Assembly: GCF_014695715.1 (NCBI RefSeq)
Contig: NZ_JACJOT010000003.1
Coordinates: 284,116-348,115 of the forward strand
Length of the DNA stretch: 64,000 nucleotides
Reading direction: 5' to 3'
DNA from: Microcoleus sp. FACHB-68
Lineage (GTDB): Bacteria; Cyanobacteriota; Cyanobacteriia; Cyanobacteriales; Oscillatoriaceae
The translations under genes were made by a program, and so were the position numbers. The notes under the pieces were generated by a model that ran no database searches, was not told the DNA's origin, and saw nothing but the letters and a program-made list of their open reading frames with translations. Shown here piece after piece: positions 60,372-64,000 of this stretch (its first letter is position 1; every line of letters starts with the position of its first letter).

Positions 60372-62381
60372 TTAAAGTACCCTCGCAATGGCAGAATCTG
60401 CTTCTACTTCAGATGCCGGCTCGACTCGCACTTTTTCCACCGGCGCGGCGGCTTCTTGAAACACGTTGAGATCAAACCAGAAAGTTGTTCCTACGCCCAC
60501 TTCACTCACCAAATGCACAGTTGTGTGGTGTTTGTCAATAATATTTCTGACAATGGATAAACCCAAACCTGTGCCTTCTAAGGTGTGAACCCGATTTTCC
60601 ACCCGGAAGAACCGATCAAAAATTGCTTCTTGATCTTCTGGATCAATGCCGATGCCGGTATCCGAAATTTCAATTCGCACGATTTGCGCTTTGTCGTTTG
60701 TCTTATCGTCTTCGTCGGCTGCCGGCAAGAAATGAGCATTAGGTAATGGCCCATCTAGGACATAAGCGCGAATAGCCACCCGTCCGCCGGTTTCGGTGAA
60801 TTTCAAAGCATTGCCAACCAAATTGGCAAACACTTGCAGCAGCAAATCGTAATGACCCAACACTTGAGGCAAGTCAGGCTGAATCTCTTGGATCAGTTCA
60901 ATTCCTTTATCCCGTGCATTTAGCTGGTAAGTCCGCAGCGTCTGTTCCACCGGCTGGGCGATATCAACTGCCTCTAAGTGATAGATCCGGCAAGATTCCA
61001 GCCGTGAGAGATCCAAAACATCGTTAACGAGGCGGGTGAGGCGATCGGTTTCGTTATTCGCCGTTTCCAAAAACTCCCGGCGCTGCTCCTCACTTAAATC
61101 TTCCCCAAACTCATGCAGCGTTTCGATAAAAGATTTGATGTTAAACAGGGGAGTTCTCAGCTCGTGGGAGACATTGCTGATAAACTGGCTCTTTGCCTCA
61201 TTCAGTTCTACCTCACGCGTAATGTCTTGTACCGTCATCGCAATACCTTTAATGCTTTCGCGGTACTGATCTAGAACCGTTGTCAGCAAAATGCGGACGG
61301 TGCGTTCTGTCGGTTCAGAAAGCGTGAGGCGAAACTCCGCCCCTTCACGTTCGCCTCTGACAATTTTATACAGGGGTCGTGTCAGTTCTACTTGCACCGA
61401 CATGGGCAAGTGATGCAGAATATTTTCGCCGGCTAAATTTTGACCTTCCCAGCCAAAAATCCGCCGTGCTGTGGGATTGACTAAAATGATTTGTAAATTC
61501 GTATCCAGCAGCACCGCCCCATCTGCAATCGTGGAAACCAGGGTTTCTAACTTGGCTTTTTCAGCGGTCAGCTCTTCAATATTTTGCTCTTCATAACGCT
61601 CCAGCCGCTCTGCCATTTCATTAAAACTGACAATCAGTTCGCCGAGTTCTCCCCCTAGAGGCAAATCAATTCGCTGCTTGAAGTTGCCGGCGGTAATGTT
61701 TGTTACGCCTTTGAGCAGTTCTTTAATCGGTTTGGTGATCGTTAACGCATTAAATACTGCCCCTAAAATCACCATCACCCAGATCGACACAAAGACCGCT
61801 ATCGTGAAATCTCGTGTCAGATTTGAGTACCTGACTAAGGTGGGATTAGGGTTAATACCAATTGCCAGAACGCCTAGATAATCGCCCTCATGGGTTAGAG
61901 GAACAAAGATATCCGTCACCTCTCCATCCGGCGTCCGATGCTGCCGCACGAGGGGGCGTTCTGAATTGGTTGCGTAGTTTTCTGGCAGCTGAATTCGCCG
62001 GCGAATCGTTAAGGAGTTTTGCACTTCTGTTTCGGAAAAAGGAATTCCGAGGAAGATATTGCCTTCGTCGTCGGCGTAGAGCATATAGCGCACGCTAGAG
62101 GTGCTGCTGTAAAATCGGTGAGAAAATTTGGCAACCTCGGTGCGATTGTTTTCTGCTATCAGTGGGGCAACATTCGCAGCGAGAAGCAGACCTAAATCGC
62201 TCCCAAAGCGGGTGTCATTCAGACGGGCATCGTGCTGAATGGTATTGACAGCCCAGAAGGTTAGGCCGCTCATCACCAATGAGAACACAAAGGTGGCAGC
62301 AGCCATCAGTCGTGTTCGCAGTGTGAATTCCGACCACCAACGATCAATGATTTCTCTAATTCGTTTCAGTTGGGCCAGCAA
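60372..62381 (-). CDS. nblS: NblS/Hik33-type membrane sensor histidine kinase
   Basis: 669 residues. Two membrane helices (about 25-45 and 190-210) bracket a periplasmic sensor domain (about 46-188), followed by HAMP, a PAS domain (about 280-390), HisKA with SHELRTPLFNIKSF and HATPase_c (NLVGNALKFTE, DTGIGI, GLGLSIV). This is the organisation of NblS/DspA/Hik33, an essential kinase of cyanobacteria and plastids that controls phycobilisome breakdown and high-light and stress genes through RpaB and RpaA. The start is a TTG at 62381; no ATG lies in frame upstream before a stop, and the first in-frame ATG downstream would cut into the first helix. Confidence 0.92.
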   Translation of the reverse strand: MLAQLKRIREIIDRWWSEFTLRTRLMAAATFVFSLVMSGLTFWAVNTIQHDARLNDTRFGSDLGLLLAANVAPLIAENNRTEVAKFSHRFYSSTSSVRYMLYADDEGNIFLGIPFSETEVQNSLTIRRRIQLPENYATNSERPLVRQHRTPDGEVTDIFVPLTHEGDYLGVLAIGINPNPTLVRYSNLTRDFTIAVFVSIWVMVILGAVFNALTITKPIKELLKGVTNITAGNFKQRIDLPLGGELGELIVSFNEMAERLERYEEQNIEELTAEKAKLETLVSTIADGAVLLDTNLQIILVNPTARRIFGWEGQNLAGENILHHLPMSVQVELTRPLYKIVRGEREGAEFRLTLSEPTERTVRILLTTVLDQYRESIKGIAMTVQDITREVELNEAKSQFISNVSHELRTPLFNIKSFIETLHEFGEDLSEEQRREFLETANNETDRLTRLVNDVLDLSRLESCRIYHLEAVDIAQPVEQTLRTYQLNARDKGIELIQEIQPDLPQVLGHYDLLLQVFANLVGNALKFTETGGRVAIRAYVLDGPLPNAHFLPAADEDDKTNDKAQIVRIEISDTGIGIDPEDQEAIFDRFFRVENRVHTLEGTGLGLSIVRNIIDKHHTTVHLVSEVGVGTTFWFDLNVFQEAAAPVEKVRVEPASEVEADSAIARVL

Positions 62382-62516
62382 GGTAAGTCTGCAAACGAAA
62401 GAATAGGAATAGGGGCAAAAGTGCGAAGTCGCTACTGATTCCCTGAAAGGGAAAATGCGTTATCTCTGGGGCTATTTCCCAGATTCACCGAAATTATATA
62501 GGTATCGCTTTATTTT

Positions 62517-62542
62517 CGCACGATCTGCCGGCAGATCGTGCG
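62517..62542. promoter_or_regulatory. 26-bp perfect palindrome CGCACGATCTGCC...
   Basis: CGCACGATCTGCC / GGCAGATCGTGCG, 136 bp upstream of nblS and 42 bp downstream of the ABC ATPase stop. No T-run on either side, so a regulator site or cruciform is likelier than a terminator. Confidence 0.5.
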
Positions 62543-62583
62543 AGGGTTTCACTGGCGAAAGCTGAGGAATTCTAAGACAACTC

Positions 62584-63285
62584 CTAAGCCTCTTCTATGT
62601 GAGTTTGCATCAGGCGCTGCTTTAGCCGGCCCGGATCGCCGCGATCAACGACTTGGCCATTTTCCAGCAGGAAGGCTCCATCACAATAATTCAGCTCATC
62701 GAGCCGGTGTGTGACCCAAAGGGCGGTTAATCCCCGGCTTTTTACTAAAGCCCGCACTTGAGCCACTAAGTCTAGCTGGCTGTCCGGATCGAGTAAAGCG
62801 GTGGGTTCATCTAATAATAAGACTTCGCAATGCCGTGCGATTGCGCCGGCAATTGCCACTCGCTGTTTTTGGCCACCACTCAGGGCGTAGATAGGGCGTC
62901 GTTGCAGCATCTGTAAATTCACTGCCGTTAACGCCTCTGCCACCCGCCTTTGGATTTGTTCCAGGGATAGCTTTTCCTCCACCAGTCCAAAAGCCACATC
63001 TGCGCCTACGGTGGGCATCACTAGCTGATGATCTGGGTTTTGGAAGACAAAGCCGACCGGCCCTGCGATGCCAATTTGGCCAGTTTGAGGAAGCAATAAA
63101 CCGGCAAGCAATCTCAGCAACGTTGATTTCCCACTGCCATTGGTGCCTAAAAGCATCCAAAATTCGCCTTTGGGTACATCCAGCGAACAGGTTTTGAGAA
63201 CCTCTTCTCCTTTTGGCCATTTAAAGCACAGATGCCGTACTGTAATGGCCAGGTTGCCGGCAGCCCCCTCAGCACCTGCGCTCAT
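62584..63285 (-). CDS. ABC transporter ATPase (CbiO/EcfA-like)
   Basis: 233 residues from the ATG at 63285. Walker A GTNGSGKST, Q-loop VFQNPDHQLVMPTVGADVAFGL (the PDHQL string is typical of CbiO/EcfA), signature LSGGQKQR, Walker B VLLLDEPTALLDPDS, H-loop VTHRLDEL. It is the energising subunit for import of metal ions or vitamins by energy-coupling factor transporters; no permease is visible. It starts inside the end of the UPF0367 gene (ATGA overlap), so the two are translationally coupled; a longer frame from 63366 overlaps that gene fully and is not used. Confidence 0.9.
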   Translation of the reverse strand: MSAGAEGAAGNLAITVRHLCFKWPKGEEVLKTCSLDVPKGEFWMLLGTNGSGKSTLLRLLAGLLLPQTGQIGIAGPVGFVFQNPDHQLVMPTVGADVAFGLVEEKLSLEQIQRRVAEALTAVNLQMLQRRPIYALSGGQKQRVAIAGAIARHCEVLLLDEPTALLDPDSQLDLVAQVRALVKSRGLTALWVTHRLDELNYCDGAFLLENGQVVDRGDPGRLKQRLMQTHIEEA

Positions 63286-63554
63286 TCGCCCAAGATACCT
63301 GCAAAACCGGGTGCTCTGCCTGAAGCGGCGGCTGTACTGGATTTCTGATACATCTGAACCGCACAAATTTCACTGCTGAGTAGGCTGATTTTTTTCTCAG
63401 GCACCTGCTCGCAGGTCAGTTCTAATATTTGAGGGTTGCCGGTTCGCATCGCTTCGAGAACTTGCCGGTACACAGCCTCGGCGTCCTCAGCTGACTTACG
63501 TTGCACCGAGATCGGCATGGGGGTGAGCTTTAAAGACAAGTCAATGATGAACAT
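63282..63554 (-). CDS. UPF0367 family protein
   Basis: 90 residues, matching the UPF0367 pattern: MFIIDLSLKLTPMPISVQRKSAEDAEAVY..., then ILELTCEQVPEKKISLLSSEICAVQMYQKS. This small soluble protein is conserved through cyanobacteria with unknown function. The stop TGA shares four bases (ATGA) with the start of the following ABC ATPase gene, which indicates a joint role or shared expression. Confidence 0.88.
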   Translation of the reverse strand: MFIIDLSLKLTPMPISVQRKSAEDAEAVYRQVLEAMRTGNPQILELTCEQVPEKKISLLSSEICAVQMYQKSSTAAASGRAPGFAGILGE

Positions 63555-63751
63555 GAGGCATCAAAAGTTAAGTGCAGTACCAATTCTTAGTATCTCAGTT
63601 TTATCGTCTTTCCGCTGCCCCGGCACCCATCCCTCACCCGCAGTGCCTTAATTTTAATTTCAACTTTAGATATACAACCCCCCTAAGGCAGATGCCGAAA
63701 TTTAACGCAAATAATCTCAAACCTGGGGTGCAAAATTAGGAAACTTACTTT

Positions 63752-63757
63752 TATAAT
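63752..63757 (+). promoter_or_regulatory. psbD -10 element TATAAT
   Basis: Perfect TATAAT, about 132 bp upstream of the start codon; no good -35, as in several cyanobacterial psb promoters. Confidence 0.55.
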
Positions 63758-63763
63758 GAGAAC

Positions 63764-63781
63764 ACGGTAAAGAAACGTAAA
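63764..63781 (-). promoter_or_regulatory. HLR1-like direct repeat (RpaB-type site) in psbD
   Basis: On the minus strand TTTACGTT-TC-TTTACCGT, two copies of KTTACNWW-like units at 10-bp spacing, fitting the HLR1 consensus except for two positions. It lies just downstream of the -10, where an RpaB dimer would affect initiation. Confidence 0.5.
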
Positions 63782-63888
63782 CTTCACTTTGGTTACGACT
63801 CGTTTTCTGATAAAACCAGACACGGGTCAAAGTCAAGTGAGCAAACGGACTACCGCTGTACTTATATATCCCATTGGAGATTCGCGTA

Positions 63889-64000
63889 ATGACCATAGCA
63901 GTCGGACGCGCCCCAGCAGAAAGAGGATGGTTTGACGTCCTTGATGACTGGCTCAAGCGTGATCGCTTCGTATTCATCGGCTGGTCGGGCCTATTGTTGT
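63889..64000 (+). CDS. psbD: Photosystem II D2 protein, 5' end
   Basis: 37 residues before the window ends: [22 protein letters not shown], then [15 protein letters not shown], the start of D2 (PsbD), a reaction-centre subunit that binds the primary chlorophylls, pheophytin and the QA quinone in the thylakoid membrane. The first transmembrane helix begins at the window edge. GGAGA lies about 9 nt upstream of the ATG. Confidence 0.97.
   Translation, partial: MTIAVGRAPAERGWFDVLDDWLKRDRFVFIGWSGLLL

Larger units (their letters stand above)
63555..63888. other. Divergent region between UPF0367 gene and psbD
   Basis: About 330 bp carrying the psbD promoter and the promoter of the UPF0367-ABC operon. 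See the two regulatory entries. Confidence 0.6.

Overview
The window is cyanobacterial chromosome. The evidence is the start of psbD (photosystem II D2) at the right edge, an NblS/Hik33-type sensor kinase, a HetP-family protein, a GH57 glycogen branching enzyme, UPF0367, a dnaB gene carrying an intein at the cyanobacterial site, and many caspase, CHAT, TPR, pentapeptide-repeat and Ser/Thr-kinase proteins. This mix and the abundant short tandem repeats suggest a large-genome, probably filamentous species; no marker gives the genus. The DNA is near 50% G+C by eye and is crowded with the hexamer GCCGGC, while the usual cyanobacterial iterated palindrome GCGATCGC is rare. No tRNA, rRNA, CRISPR array or transposase gene was seen.

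Layout. 0-11 kb: 3' part of dnaB with intein, FKBP isomerase, GAF histidine kinase, small ribbon-helix-helix protein, lepA, a UDP-xylose precursor pair (UDP-glucuronate decarboxylase and UDP-glucose dehydrogenase), chromate transporter. 11-24.3 kb: accessory and signalling genes: pentapeptide protein, a kinase-VIT-vWA protein ending in a PEP-CTERM tail, an AT-rich two-gene ATPase plus PD-(D/E)XK cassette, a K+ channel, a Tat-type caspase and a secreted TPR-CHAT protein. 24.3-34.7 kb: small membrane and hypothetical proteins, EcsC-like protein, GH57 branching enzyme, two tandem small paralogues, two pentapeptide proteins (one fused to TPRs), Xaa-Pro aminopeptidase, DUF4332 protein. 34.7-41.5 kb: NB-ARC/TPR STAND protein, nucleotidyltransferase, a decayed adhesin-like gene (beta-helix, Calx-beta, RTX), TetR regulator. 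41.5-49.7 kb: cell-envelope group: M16 protease pair, outer-membrane-like protein, Met-zincin protease. 49.7-57.2 kb: HetP protein in about 2 kb of non-coding DNA, GH116 glucosidase, GIY-YIG protein, radical SAM enzyme. 57.2-64 kb: Ser/Thr kinase, phasin-like protein, zinc-ribbon protein, nblS, UPF0367 and ABC ATPase in overlapping order, psbD.

Best candidate for an undescribed system: the cassette at 15.66-17.41 kb, an OLD/AAA-type ATPase 7 nt upstream of a small protein with a PD-(D/E)XK core. It is markedly AT-rich and lacks the genome's GCCGGC hexamer, as expected for a recently acquired defence module. Next are the kinase-VIT-vWA-PEP-CTERM fusion and the tandem small proteins with an identical front half and unrelated tails. 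NblS and psbD also sit close together, and psbD has an HLR1-like direct repeat at its promoter, the type of site bound by RpaB, the regulator NblS controls.
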